Of a DNA stretch of 52,094 bases, positions 10,129 to 18,888 are shown in pieces (within the stretch, counting starts at the first letter, position 1; every line of letters starts with the position of its first letter). This DNA is from an uncultured beta proteobacterium (GTDB lineage: Bacteria > Pseudomonadota > Gammaproteobacteria > Burkholderiales > Burkholderiaceae_C): positions 1 to 52,094 of the forward strand of contig CAIQOO010000167.1 of NCBI GenBank assembly GCA_903873485.1, written 5' to 3'. The translations under genes and the position numbers were made by a program. The notes under the pieces are model-generated. The model saw only the letters and a program-made list of their open reading frames with translations. It was not told where the DNA came from and made no database searches.

Positions 10129-11340
10129 ATGCGCCACACCCCTGCCACCTCCTTGAACCCCTTGCCCCTGGCCGGCCTGCGGGTGGTTGAATTCACCCAC
10201 ATGGTGATGGGGCCGACCTGCGGCATGGTGCTGGCCGACATGGGCGCCGAGGTGATCAAGGTGGAACCCATCGAGGGCGACCGCACCCGCCACTTGCTCG
10301 GTGCCGGTGCCGGGTTTTTCCCGATGTTCAACCGCAACAAAAAAAGCATCGCGATTGATTTGCACCAGCCCGAAGGCGCTGCCGTGGCGCGCAAACTGGC
10401 AGCCAGTGCCGATGTGGTGGCAGAAAATTTCAAGCCTGGCACCATGGGCAAATACGGACTGGACTACGCCGCCTTGAGCCAGCACAACGCTCGGCTGATT
10501 TACGTCAGCCACAAGGGATTCTTGCCCGGCCCGTATGAAAACCGCCCGGCGCTCGACGAAGTGGTGCAGATGATGGGCGGCCTGGCTTACATGACCGGTC
10601 GCCCGGGCGACCCGCTGCGCGCCGGCACCAGCGTCAACGACATCATGGGCGGCATGTTTGGCGCCATTGGGGCATTGGGTGCGCTGCTTCAGCGCTCAAT
10701 CACCGGGCGCGGCCAGGAGGTGCAAAGCGCGCTGTTCGAGAACAATGTGTTTTTGGTTGGCCAGCACATGCTGCAGTACGCGGTGACCGGGCAGGCGGCG
10801 GCACCGATGCCGGCGCGCATTTCCCCTTGGGCGGTGTATGACGTGTTTACCGTGAAAGACGGCGAGCAGATTTTTCTGGCGGCGGTCAGCGATGCCCAGT
10901 GGGCCAGCTTTTGTGATGCGCTGGGTCTGGCGGATCTGAAGGCCGACCCGCGTTACGGCAGCAACAACGATCGGGTGCGCGAGCGCCCGACGCTGATCCC
11001 GCTGCTGCGCGAGCGTCTGGCAGCGCGCAGTGCCGCCGAGCTGACCGCCATTTTGCAGGCCCATGAACTGCCCTACGCGCCCATCCGCAAGCCCGAGGAA
11101 CTGTATGACGATGCGCATCTGCTGGCCACTGGCGGTCTGGCCGACATCACCCTGCCCGATGGCGAGCGCGCCGGAGAAACTGTCAAGACCACGCTGCTGC
11201 CCTTTACCCTGGATGGCCAGCGCCTGGGCGTGCGCAGCAACCCGCCCCGGCTGGGTTCGCACACCCGGGAGCTGCTGGCCGGGCTGGGCTTTGCCGCAGA
11301 ACAAATTGAGTCGCTGCTGGCGCAGGCGGCAGTGGCCTGA
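10129..11340 (+). CDS. Family III (CaiB/BaiF) CoA-transferase, 403 aa
   Basis: Family III CoA-transferases move CoA between carboxylic acids or racemise acyl-CoAs. The N-terminal signature LAGLRVVEFTHMVMGPTCGMVLADMGAEVIKVE is characteristic, and the conserved catalytic Asp is likely D143 in PALDEVVQMMGG. KPGTMGKYGLDY and GTSVNDIMGGMFGAIG are further family blocks. The substrate cannot be told from the sequence. It may act on its own: the next gene starts 29 bases downstream on the same strand but is functionally different, and malate synthase lies divergently upstream. Confidence 0.92.
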   Translation: MRHTPATSLNPLPLAGLRVVEFTHMVMGPTCGMVLADMGAEVIKVEPIEGDRTRHLLGAGAGFFPMFNRNKKSIAIDLHQPEGAAVARKLAASADVVAENFKPGTMGKYGLDYAALSQHNARLIYVSHKGFLPGPYENRPALDEVVQMMGGLAYMTGRPGDPLRAGTSVNDIMGGMFGAIGALGALLQRSITGRGQEVQSALFENNVFLVGQHMLQYAVTGQAAAPMPARISPWAVYDVFTVKDGEQIFLAAVSDAQWASFCDALGLADLKADPRYGSNNDRVRERPTLIPLLRERLAARSAAELTAILQAHELPYAPIRKPEELYDDAHLLATGGLADITLPDGERAGETVKTTLLPFTLDGQRLGVRSNPPRLGSHTRELLAGLGFAAEQIESLLAQAAVA

Positions 11341-11369
11341 GACAGCCGGCAAGGCAGAACCGTGACCGC

Positions 11370-12302
11370 ATGAGTCGTCGCCAACAACCCAACACTGGCA
11401 TGAACGATGATGCCGTGCCAGAGGGCCAGATTGCGTCGGTCAGGGCACAAGGCGCCGCCCCAGATGCCGCCGCGCGCAAAGGCGTGATCATCTGTGCCGA
11501 CGATTTTGCGGTCAACCAGAGTGCCTCGCTGGGCATTGCCCGGCTGGCGCGCCTGGGGCGCATCAGCGCCACCAGCGTCATGGTGCTGTCGCCGCGCTGG
11601 CAGCATGATGCCGCGCTGCTGCAAGACTTGCGCTGCCGCATCGACGTCGGCCTGCATCTGGACTGGACCAGCCAATTTGCACTGGATGCCGGGCATGGCA
11701 TGACTTTGGGTGCGGCGATGCGCCGGGCGATGCTCGGTGGTTTTGACCAGGCACTGGCCAGCACGCTGATCGAGCGGCAACTCGATTTGTTTGAATGCCG
11801 GTGGCAGGCGGCACCGGACTATGTCGATGGTCATCAGCATGTGCAGCAGTTTGCCGGCATCCGCGAGGCGCTGGTTGGCGTATTGGTGCGCCGTTATGCG
11901 GCACAGGCCGTCAAGCCCTATCTGCGAATCTCGCGGGCACCGCCGGGCGCTGCCAGCTTGAAAAGCCGGGTGATTGCCTGGATGGGCGCCAGCGCTCTTG
12001 ATAATATAGCTGCCAGCGCAGGACTGGCAAGGGCTACAGGCCTTTTAGGCATATATAACCTGGCTGGCGGCCCGGCCCGCTACGCCAGCCTGATGGCGCG
12101 CTGGCTGCGCCAGGCCCCGGCTGCGGCCATCATCATGTGCCATCCGGCGCAGGCCGCCGAACCAGACGACGAGATCGGCATCGCCCGGGCGCAGGAGTTT
12201 GCCTATCTGGCGAGCGGCGATTTTGCCGAAGCCTTGCAGTGGGCGCAGGTACGCCCGGTGCGTGGGGATGAAGCCATCGGCACCTCTAAAATTCGCCGGT
12301 GA
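11370..12302 (+). CDS. ChbG/HpnK-family carbohydrate deacetylase, 310 aa
   Basis: YdjC/ChbG-type metal-dependent deacetylase, removing N-acetyl groups from sugars or glycolipids. Visible motifs are ICADDFAVN (Asp pair, about 46-54), VGLHLDW, the metal-binding VDGHQHVQQF, and MCHPAQ near the C-terminus. The N-terminal 35 residues look unstructured; an alternative start is the ATG at 11401. The stop overlaps the start of the ArnT-like gene, so it heads a glycan-modification operon. Residues encoded at 11996-12055 (NIAASAGLARATGLLGI) come from a family C repeat, so part of the protein is repeat-derived. Confidence 0.85.
   Translation: MSRRQQPNTGMNDDAVPEGQIASVRAQGAAPDAAARKGVIICADDFAVNQSASLGIARLARLGRISATSVMVLSPRWQHDAALLQDLRCRIDVGLHLDWTSQFALDAGHGMTLGAAMRRAMLGGFDQALASTLIERQLDLFECRWQAAPDYVDGHQHVQQFAGIREALVGVLVRRYAAQAVKPYLRISRAPPGAASLKSRVIAWMGASALDNIAASAGLARATGLLGIYNLAGGPARYASLMARWLRQAPAAAIIMCHPAQAAEPDDEIGIARAQEFAYLASGDFAEALQWAQVRPVRGDEAIGTSKIRR
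11996..12055 (+). repeat. Family C repeat in frame inside the ChbG-like gene
   Basis: Reads TTGATAATATAGCTGCCAGC, then GCA...GGCAAGGGCTACAGGCC...ATATATAA. It matches the dispersed repeat in the forward orientation and is translated without a stop codon. Confidence 0.7.
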
Positions 12303-13960
12303 TGAATTCCCCGACACCCCCTTTGTTGCACGCCAAAACGCTGACCGAGCAACACATTTCCAGGCTGATACTGGCCGCCCTGTGGCTGCTGCTGCTGCTG
12401 CTGGCTGCGCTGCGGCCGCTGGCGGTGCCCGACGAAGGACGCTACGGCGAAATTGGCCGCTGGATGCTGATCAGCGGCGACTGGCTGACGCCCCGGCTCA
12501 ACGGCATTCCGTTTTTTCACAAGCCGCCGCTGCTGTACTGGCTGGAAGCCATCAGCCTGGCGACTTTTGGCGTGCATGAGCTGGCGCTGCGGCTGGTGCC
12601 GGCCCTGCATGCCGGCCTGATGCTGGCCGCGCTGTACCTGGTGGCGCGCCGCATCAGCACCGAGCAAATCGCCCGGCGTGCCGTGCTGATGCTCGGCAGC
12701 AGCCTGGGCTTTCTGGTGGGCGGCCAGTATGTCAACCACGACATGATGGTGGCCGCCTGGATTGGTGTGGCGATCTGGTGTTTTGCTCAAGCCTTCATGG
12801 CCGTCGGCAAACCCGATGCGGCGCTGGCGCGGCTGGGCTTTCTGGCCTGCGCCATGGGGCTGCTGAGCAAGGGGCTGATTGGTGTGGCACTGCCCGGCAT
12901 GGTGATTTTTTTCTGGCTGATTTGGACCCGCCAGTTCAAGAAAATCCGCTACCTGCCTTGGCCTGGCGGCCTGGCCTTGTTTGCCGTGGTGGCGCTGCCC
13001 TGGTTTGTGCTGGCGCAACAAAAGTATCCTGAATTTTTCAACTACATGTTTGTCGGGCAGCAGTTCAACCGCTACACCGCGCAGGTCTATAACAACCCGC
13101 AGCCTGCCTGGTTTTACCTGGTGGTGCTGGTTTTGCTGCTGTTTCCCTGGGTCTTTTTTGCGCTGGCACAGATGCGCAGGGTCACCACCATGACGTTGAC
13201 CTCCGCCATTGGCATGGAGCAGGCCTGGTGGCGGCTATGCTGGGTCTGGGTCGGGGCGATTTTGCTATTTTTCTCGATCCCCAACTCCAAGCTGGTGGGC
13301 TATATCCTGCCGGTGCTGCCGCCGCTGGCGCTGCTGGCGGCGTTGGGCTGGCAGCGCAGCATGGCGCACCGTGCGCTGGCCGGGCCGGCATTTGCGGGTT
13401 TGCTGCTGCTCAATGTCGGCATCGCAACGGCGCTGGTGCTCAAGGTGGGCGATGTCACCCGGTCCGGTCGCAGCCAGGATGTGGCGGCAGTGCTGGCCTG
13501 TGCCGCTACACCGTCTGATACGGTGTATGTGTCGGACGCCTACCCGTATGACTTGCCGTTTTATGCGCAAACCGCGCGTCCGCTGGTGGTGCTGGAAAAC
13601 TGGCCGCTGTTGCGCCAGCGCGCCGGTGATGGCTGGCAGCGCGAGTTGTTTGAAGGGGCCGACTTTGATGCCCGGGCGGCGCAGGTGTTGCGCGGGCTTG
13701 ATGAACTGGGGCCGGCCGGGCAAGCACCGGGCAACTGGTTTGTTACACGCAGCGCCCGCCGCCTGACGCACAATTTGCCCGGCTGGACGCTGCACTACCA
13801 AGGTGCCGGCTGGACGCTGTACCGGTCGGGTGCCAACGCCGCTACTGCCGCAACGCCGCCATCAACGGCTATGGCGGCATCAGTGGCATCAACGCCGGAA
13901 GGCCCAGAACCGGCTCAGCACAAAGGTCTGCCCGGCTGCAAACACCAGCGCGACAAATAG
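12302..13960 (+). CDS. ArnT-like (GT83) lipid-linked sugar glycosyltransferase
   Basis: Integral membrane transferase of the PMT/ArnT superfamily, which moves a sugar from undecaprenyl phosphate onto lipid A or another envelope glycan on the periplasmic side. The family signature PDEGRYGEIGRWMLISGDW, followed by FHKPPLLYW, lies in the first periplasmic loop and contains the catalytic acidic pair. About ten or more hydrophobic segments follow. The ATG at 12302 overlaps the stop of the deacetylase; a GTG at 12299 is also possible. The last 24 codons overlap the 3' end of the convergent GtrA-like gene. The Ala/Thr-rich C-terminal tail is unusual. Confidence 0.87.
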   Translation: MNSPTPPLLHAKTLTEQHISRLILAALWLLLLLLAALRPLAVPDEGRYGEIGRWMLISGDWLTPRLNGIPFFHKPPLLYWLEAISLATFGVHELALRLVPALHAGLMLAALYLVARRISTEQIARRAVLMLGSSLGFLVGGQYVNHDMMVAAWIGVAIWCFAQAFMAVGKPDAALARLGFLACAMGLLSKGLIGVALPGMVIFFWLIWTRQFKKIRYLPWPGGLALFAVVALPWFVLAQQKYPEFFNYMFVGQQFNRYTAQVYNNPQPAWFYLVVLVLLLFPWVFFALAQMRRVTTMTLTSAIGMEQAWWRLCWVWVGAILLFFSIPNSKLVGYILPVLPPLALLAALGWQRSMAHRALAGPAFAGLLLLNVGIATALVLKVGDVTRSGRSQDVAAVLACAATPSDTVYVSDAYPYDLPFYAQTARPLVVLENWPLLRQRAGDGWQRELFEGADFDARAAQVLRGLDELGPAGQAPGNWFVTRSARRLTHNLPGWTLHYQGAGWTLYRSGANAATAATPPSTAMAASVASTPEGPEPAQHKGLPGCKHQRDK

Positions 13961-14257
13961 AGCCAGCAAGGCCGGCAACTGCAAGCCGCGCAGCAGCAGC
14001 ATAAACACCGCCTCATTGCAGGCAAAACCAGCTAGGGCGGTGACCGCAAAACGCCGCAAGCTGGTGGCCAGGCTGGTGCCGGCATCCTGAAAACTGAACC
14101 GCCGGTGCCCGGCAAAGCTGACAAAAAAAGCCACGCAAAAGCCCAGCGCGTTGGCCAGTTCGGGCCACATCAGGTGTTGGGTCAGCGCAAACACGCCCAG
14201 GTGGGTGAGGGCGGCGGCACCACCCACTGCCAGAAACCACAAGCCAGCGGCATTCAC
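13889..14257 (-). CDS. GtrA-like membrane protein, 122 aa
   Basis: Small four-helix membrane protein of the GtrA/DPMS family, thought to help flip polyprenyl-phosphate-linked sugars across the inner membrane. Typical features are the first helix LWFLAVGGAAALTHLGVF, the NALGFCVAFFVSFAGHRRFSF block, and the closing FVLSRFWAF. Its start overlaps the stop of the glycosyltransferase upstream on the same strand by 4 bases, so the two are cotranslated. The 3' end overlaps the ArnT-like gene by 72 bases on the other strand. Together the three proteins make a plausible make-flip-transfer set. Confidence 0.85.
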   Translation of the reverse strand: MNAAGLWFLAVGGAAALTHLGVFALTQHLMWPELANALGFCVAFFVSFAGHRRFSFQDAGTSLATSLRRFAVTALAGFACNEAVFMLLLRGLQLPALLALFVALVFAAGQTFVLSRFWAFRR

Positions 14258-15237
14258 GCCGGGTCAACCGGCTGACTGCCCGACGCCAGTCCGGCTCCGG
14301 TGCGCTGGCTGATCAGATAATTGGGGCGCTGTTTGACCTCTTCGTAAATGCGGCCAACGTACTCGGCGAGCACGCCGATGGACAACAACTGGATGCCGCT
14401 GAAAAACATCATGCCCACCACAATGGTGGCGTAGCCCGGCACCGCAATGCCGGAAATGAAGTATTCACCGGTGACCCAAAGCCCATAACTCAGCGCCACT
14501 ACCGACAGCGTCAGGCCAGTCAGGGTCAAAGCGCGCAGCGGCGCAATCGAAAACGCCAAAATGCCGGTAAAGGCCAGCGCCAGCGAGCCGCGCAGCCCAA
14601 AATTGCTCTTGCCGTCGGTGCGCGGCAGCGGTTCGTAGTCGATCGCGGTGCTGTTGTAGCCAACCCAGGCATACAGCCCTTTCATGAAGCGGTTGCGCTC
14701 GGTCAGTCGCTTGAGCGCCTCGACCACCTGGCGGTCCATCAGCCGGAAGTCCCCGGCGTTGGCCGGAATCTTCACCCGGTTGCCCAGATTGACCAGTTTG
14801 TAAAACCAGCCGGTCAACCTGATTTGCAGGCTGGACTGGTCGCTGCGGGTGCGCCGCACCGCATACACCACGTCGGCCCCGTCGCGCCATTTGGCCAGCA
14901 TGTCGGGCAGCAGCGATGCCGGATGCTGGCCGTCACCGTCCATCAACACCACCACATCGCCGTGTGCCGCTTCCAGGCCGGCCGTCAGGGCCGGTTCCTT
15001 GCCAAAGTTGCGCGACAGTTTGAGATAAACCAGCTCGGGGTGGGCCGCGCACAGGGTTTGCATGATGGCGCTGGTGTTGTCGCGGCTGCCGTCATCGACC
15101 ACGATCAGTTCAACCTGTTGGCTCAGAGCCGCCAGGGTGGTCAAAATGTCGGTTACCAAAGCAGCCAGCGAACGGGCTTCGTTGTAGGCGGGGACCACGC
15201 AGGAAATCGACGGGGACAGGTGTTGGCGCATCAGCAT
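14254..15237 (-). CDS. GT2 polyprenyl-phosphate sugar transferase (ArnC/GtrB-like), 327 aa
   Basis: Cytoplasmic-face GT2 enzyme that loads a sugar from a nucleotide donor onto undecaprenyl phosphate. The GT-A domain shows SCVVPAYNEARSL, VELIVVDDGSRDNT, LSRNFGKEPALTAGLEAA and VVLMDGDGQHP (DxD-type Asp). Two C-terminal transmembrane helices (around 230-260 and 265-290) and the closing LAEYVGRIYEEVKQRPNY complete the GtrB/ArnC pattern. An ATG at 15231 is an equally good start. The gene is followed with a 4-base overlap by the GtrA-like flippase. Confidence 0.92.
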   Translation of the reverse strand: MLMRQHLSPSISCVVPAYNEARSLAALVTDILTTLAALSQQVELIVVDDGSRDNTSAIMQTLCAAHPELVYLKLSRNFGKEPALTAGLEAAHGDVVVLMDGDGQHPASLLPDMLAKWRDGADVVYAVRRTRSDQSSLQIRLTGWFYKLVNLGNRVKIPANAGDFRLMDRQVVEALKRLTERNRFMKGLYAWVGYNSTAIDYEPLPRTDGKSNFGLRGSLALAFTGILAFSIAPLRALTLTGLTLSVVALSYGLWVTGEYFISGIAVPGYATIVVGMMFFSGIQLLSIGVLAEYVGRIYEEVKQRPNYLISQRTGAGLASGSQPVDPA

Positions 15238-15256
15238 GGCCGCATCATGCCAAAAG

Positions 15257-15292
15257 AAAACCCCGCTGCGGCGCTGCTGGCGGGTTTTTTTT
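15257..15292 (-). terminator. Bidirectional-looking terminator between psiF and the GT2 gene
   Basis: A GC-rich hairpin (CCCGC/GCGGG stem with an inner GCTGC/GCAGC-type region) is flanked by A-run and T-run on the plus strand, so it can end transcription from either side. It lies 20 bases after the psiF stop. Confidence 0.65.
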
Positions 15293-15312
15293 GCGGTCAG
15301 CGCGGTGGCCGA

Positions 15313-15666
15313 TCAGCCTTTGTTGCTCAGGCATTCCTTCATGAAGGTCTTGCGGGCATCGCCCTTGAGGGTTTTGTCGCCGGCTTCCTTGTTGCAGGTC
15401 TTCATCTTCTCTTGCTGGGCGGTTTTCTTGTCGCTGCTGGCTGTGGCTGGTTTGGCGGCCAGGCATTGCTTCATGAAAGCCTTGCGCTCATCGCCCTTTT
15501 TGTCACCGGCCTCCTGGTTGCAAGTGGCCATTTTGCCTTGCTGGGCGGTTTTGCCAACTGGGGCCGATGCCGCAGCCGGGGCCGAGGCGGCCGCCTCGCC
15601 TGCGGCGTAGGCTGTGCCGAACGACAGCGCCAGGCTCAAACCCAGCAGCGAAAAAATCTTTTGCAT
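15313..15666 (-). CDS. psiF: PsiF-repeat periplasmic protein, 117 aa
   Basis: A secreted protein with a clear signal peptide (KIFSLLGLSLALSFGTAYA, cleavage after about residue 21). Two PsiF repeats follow: QQGKMATCNQEAGDKKGDER (about 42-61) and QQEKMKTCNKEAGDKTLKGD (about 84-103), each continuing to KAFMKQCL or KTFMKECL. PsiF was named in Escherichia coli for phosphate-starvation induction; its biochemical role is unknown. The reading frame is open upstream, but the ATG at 15666 starts the signal peptide and has a GGAATTGACA leader, so the longer version is rejected. It is divergent from argS. Confidence 0.88.
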   Translation of the reverse strand: MQKIFSLLGLSLALSFGTAYAAGEAAASAPAAASAPVGKTAQQGKMATCNQEAGDKKGDERKAFMKQCLAAKPATASSDKKTAQQEKMKTCNKEAGDKTLKGDARKTFMKECLSNKG

Positions 15667-15781
15667 GTCAATTCCTTGAAGTGTGTGGTGAAGAATTCCG
15701 GGCGGAACCCAGACCCACAACGGCAGCCACGACCAACCGGTTGACAGGGGCTGACCAAAACCGGCCCGGTAAAATCGCCCG

Positions 15782-17479
15782 ATGCAGATTGTCAAAACCG
15801 AACTCCTCGAAGCCCTGCGCCTGGCGCTGGAACATTTAATGCCGGGCGCTGGCGAAAAAGCCGCATTTGAGTCACCCAAAGTGGCGGCCCACGGTGACCT
15901 GGCCACCACCGCCGCCATGCAACTGGCCAGGCCGCTCCAGCAAAACCCGCGCTTGCTGGCGCAAAACCTGCGCACCGCGCTGCTGGCCAGCCCGGCTTTT
16001 CAGCGCTGGGTAGAAGCACTCGACATTGCCGGCCCGGGCTTTATCAACATCAAGCTTAAACCTGCTGCCAAACAGCAGGTGTTGCGCGAAGTGCTGGCGC
16101 AGACAACGGCTTATGGCACCCAGGGCAGCCACGGCCGACGCATGCTGGTGGAGTTTGTCTCGGCCAACCCGACCGGCCCCTTGCATGTCGGTCATGGCCG
16201 CCAGGCCGCGCTGGGCGATGCCCTGTGCAACCTGTTTGCCACCCAGGGCTGGCAGGTCTGGCGCGAGTTTTATTACAACGATGCGGGGGTGCAGATTGCC
16301 ACGCTGGCCAGCAGCACCCAGTTGCGGGTGCAGGGTTTCAAGCCGGGTGACGACTGCTGGCCGACCGACCCGGACAACCCCTTGAGCAAAAATTTTTACA
16401 ACGGCGAGTACATCGCCGACATTGCCGCCGACTTTTTGGCGCAGAAGACGGTCCAGTCAGACGACCGCAGGTTCACCGCGTCGGGCGATGCCAATGACCT
16501 TGACGGCATTCGCCAATTTGCCGTGGCTTACCTGCGCCATGAGCAAGACCTGGACCTGGCGGCCTTTGCCGTCAAATTTGACAACTACTACCTGGAAAGC
16601 AGTCTGTACACCAGCGGCAAAGTCGAGGCCACGGTCAAGCGGCTGATCGAGGCCGGCAAAACCTATGTGCAAGACGGTGCCTTGTGGCTCAAATCAACCG
16701 ATTATGGCGACGACAAAGACCGCGTGATGCGCAAACAAGACGGCAGCTACACCTACTTTGTGCCGGATGTGGCCTACCACATCAGCAAGTGGGAGCGCGG
16801 TTTTCAAAAGGTCATCAACATCCAGGGTACCGACCACCACGGCACCATTGCCCGGGTGCGGGCCGGACTGCAAGCCGCCAATGTCGGCATTGCGCCGGGT
16901 TTTCCAGACTATGTGCTGCACACCATGGTGCGGGTGGTGCGTGGCGGTGCCGAGGTCAAGATCAGCAAGCGCGCTGGCAGTTATGTGACACTGCGCGACC
17001 TGATCGAGTGGACCAGCACCGATGCGGTGCGGTTCTTTTTGCTCAGCCGCAAGCCCGATACCGAATACACCTTTGATGTCGATCTGGCAGTCGCCAAAAA
17101 CAACGACAACCCGGTGTATTACGTGCAGTATGCCCATGCGCGCATCTGTTCGGTGCTGGCTGCCTGGGGCGGTGATGCCAGCAGGCTGGTCAATGTTGAT
17201 CTGGCCCCGCTTGAAAGCCCGCAAGCGCTCGCCTTGATGCTGCTGCTGGCCAAATATCCGGCGATGCTGAGCGCGGCGGCCGAGGGCTTTGCCCCGCACG
17301 ATGTCACTTTTTACCTGCGCGAACTGGCTGCCTGCTACCACAGTTATTACGATGCCGAGCGTATTCTGGTCGATGATGAACCGGTCAAGCTGGCGCGCCT
17401 GGCTTTGGTCGCGGCCACGGCACAGGTGCTGCACAATGGCCTGGCGGTGCTGGGTGTCAGCGCACCGCAAAAAATGTAA
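15782..17479 (+). CDS. argS: Arginyl-tRNA synthetase, 565 aa
   Basis: Class I aminoacyl-tRNA synthetase charging tRNA-Arg. The HIGH motif is HVGH (135-138) within [14 protein letters not shown]. The KMSKS counterpart is [12 protein letters not shown] near 400. The N-terminal Add-1 domain (about 1-90) and C-terminal anticodon-binding domain (from about 450) are complete. The ATG lies 115 bases from the divergent psiF start. The SPOR gene begins 22 bases after the stop, and dsbA follows, an order common in Burkholderiales. Confidence 0.98.
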   Translation: MQIVKTELLEALRLALEHLMPGAGEKAAFESPKVAAHGDLATTAAMQLARPLQQNPRLLAQNLRTALLASPAFQRWVEALDIAGPGFINIKLKPAAKQQVLREVLAQTTAYGTQGSHGRRMLVEFVSANPTGPLHVGHGRQAALGDALCNLFATQGWQVWREFYYNDAGVQIATLASSTQLRVQGFKPGDDCWPTDPDNPLSKNFYNGEYIADIAADFLAQKTVQSDDRRFTASGDANDLDGIRQFAVAYLRHEQDLDLAAFAVKFDNYYLESSLYTSGKVEATVKRLIEAGKTYVQDGALWLKSTDYGDDKDRVMRKQDGSYTYFVPDVAYHISKWERGFQKVINIQGTDHHGTIARVRAGLQAANVGIAPGFPDYVLHTMVRVVRGGAEVKISKRAGSYVTLRDLIEWTSTDAVRFFLLSRKPDTEYTFDVDLAVAKNNDNPVYYVQYAHARICSVLAAWGGDASRLVNVDLAPLESPQALALMLLLAKYPAMLSAAAEGFAPHDVTFYLRELAACYHSYYDAERILVDDEPVKLARLALVAATAQVLHNGLAVLGVSAPQKM

Positions 17480-17501
17480 CAACCTGCATCAAAGGCATTT
17501 C

Positions 17502-18167
17502 ATGAGACAACAACGCGGCGGCACCTTTCTTGGCTTTGTGCTGGGCATCGTGGCCGGCCTGGGGGCGGCACTGGCGGTGGCGGTGTATGTGACCAAAGTT
17601 CCGGTGCCGTTTGTCAGCAAAGCGGTCAGCCGTGACCCGGCGCAGGATGTCGTCGAACAGCAAAAGAACAAGGGTTGGGACCCGAATGCGCCGCTGCACG
17701 GCAAAAATCCGGCAAAACCGGCCGGGCCGGCCGAGCAGGTGGAAAAACCCGAGCCTGCCGTGGTGGTGGCGCCCGCCGCCACCGAAGCTGTGGGGGCGGC
17801 CCCCGTCGTGGCCAGTGTCAACAAGCCCGAGCTCAAGCCTGCCGTTACGGCAGATCCGCTGGGCGATCTGGTCAAGGCACGTGCCGCGCAGGCCAAAGGG
17901 GTGGCATCGGCCCCCGATGCCGAGGCTGACCCGTTCACCTATTTTGTTCAGGTCGGTGCCTTTCGTACCCCTGAAGATGCTGAAAGCCAGCGTGCCAAGC
18001 TGTCGCTGGCGGGCATCGAAACCAAGGTATCTGAGCGTGAACAATCGGGCCGCACGGTGCACCGGGTGCGCCTCGGGCCTTTTGACAGCCGCGAAGCGGC
18101 CGAAAAAGCCAAAGTCAAGCTTGATGCCAGCGGCATTGAAACCGCGCTGGTCCGGGTGCAGCGTTGA
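17502..18167 (+). CDS. SPOR-domain (FtsN-like) cell-division protein, 221 aa
   Basis: Bitopic inner-membrane protein with a short cytoplasmic N-terminus (MRQQRGGTF) and one transmembrane helix (about 9-29). A long Pro/Ala-rich periplasmic linker follows. A C-terminal SPOR domain (about 145-221, starting TYFVQVGAFRTPEDAESQ and ending ETALVRVQR) binds denuded peptidoglycan at the septum. The longer open frame upstream overlaps argS and is rejected because the transmembrane start and spacing fit the ATG at 17502. Confidence 0.9.
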   Translation: MRQQRGGTFLGFVLGIVAGLGAALAVAVYVTKVPVPFVSKAVSRDPAQDVVEQQKNKGWDPNAPLHGKNPAKPAGPAEQVEKPEPAVVVAPAATEAVGAAPVVASVNKPELKPAVTADPLGDLVKARAAQAKGVASAPDAEADPFTYFVQVGAFRTPEDAESQRAKLSLAGIETKVSEREQSGRTVHRVRLGPFDSREAAEKAKVKLDASGIETALVRVQR

Positions 18168-18225
18168 ACCTTCTTCTGCCCGGGCACTCTGATGCCGCGT
18201 TGGCAACTATCAAATGGAGATTGAC

Positions 18226-18888
18226 ATGATGAAACGGCGTGAGTTTGTGGCCACTGCGGCCATGCTGGCTGCGGGAACTGCGGCATTGTCGCCAGCCACA
18301 TTGCTGGCACAGGCACCCTTGGAGGGCAAGAATTTTGTCAAGCTCGGCCAGGCTGCTCCCACCGAGGCGGCGGCGGGCAAAATTGAAGTGCTTGAATTTT
18401 TTTGGTACAACTGCCCGCACTGCAGTGCGTTTGAGCCGGTGCTGGCAGCATGGGTCATGAAGCTGCCCAAAGACGTGGTCTTCAGGCGTGTGCCGATTGC
18501 TTTTCGCGACGACTATGTGCCGCAGCAAAAGCTCTACTACGCGCTGGAAGCCATGGGCCTGCTGGAGACCTTGCACGCGCAGGTGTTTTCGGCCATTCAT
18601 GGGCAACGCCAAAACCTGGTGAGTGCCGAGAGCATCACCGAATGGGTGGTCAAGCAGGGGGTTGACCGAACCCGCTTTGTCGCCAATTTCAGTTCCTTTT
18701 CTACTGGCGCCAAAGCCAGTCGTGCCCGTCAACTCATGACCGCCTACCAGATCGAAGGGGTGCCTGCCGTGGGTGTGGCCGGGCGTTTCTACACCGACGG
18801 CACCATGGCGGGGGGCATGAACGGGGCGCTGAATGTGGCTGATTTCCTGATCGCCCTGGTTCGGGCCAAGCCCAATGCCGTTCAATAG
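18226..18888 (+). CDS. dsbA: DsbA-type periplasmic thiol oxidoreductase
   Basis: Periplasmic disulfide-introducing thioredoxin-fold protein. The signal peptide starts MMKRREFVATAAMLAAG with twin-Arg-like residues and ends around ALLAQA. The active site is CPHC in FFWYNCPHCSAFEP, and the cis-Pro loop is GVPAVGV. The ATG at 18226 is preferred over 18214 because the upstream ATG lies within the ribosome-binding GGAGA, 5 bases before 18226. The DUF445 gene starts directly after the stop. Confidence 0.93.
   Translation: MMKRREFVATAAMLAAGTAALSPATLLAQAPLEGKNFVKLGQAAPTEAAAGKIEVLEFFWYNCPHCSAFEPVLAAWVMKLPKDVVFRRVPIAFRDDYVPQQKLYYALEAMGLLETLHAQVFSAIHGQRQNLVSAESITEWVVKQGVDRTRFVANFSSFSTGAKASRARQLMTAYQIEGVPAVGVAGRFYTDGTMAGGMNGALNVADFLIALVRAKPNAVQ

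Noticed and set aside
15240-15300. GC hairpin near psiF considered as another dispersed repeat copy
   Set aside because: It has A and T runs on either side and no similarity to repeat families A, B or C, so a terminator is the simpler reading.
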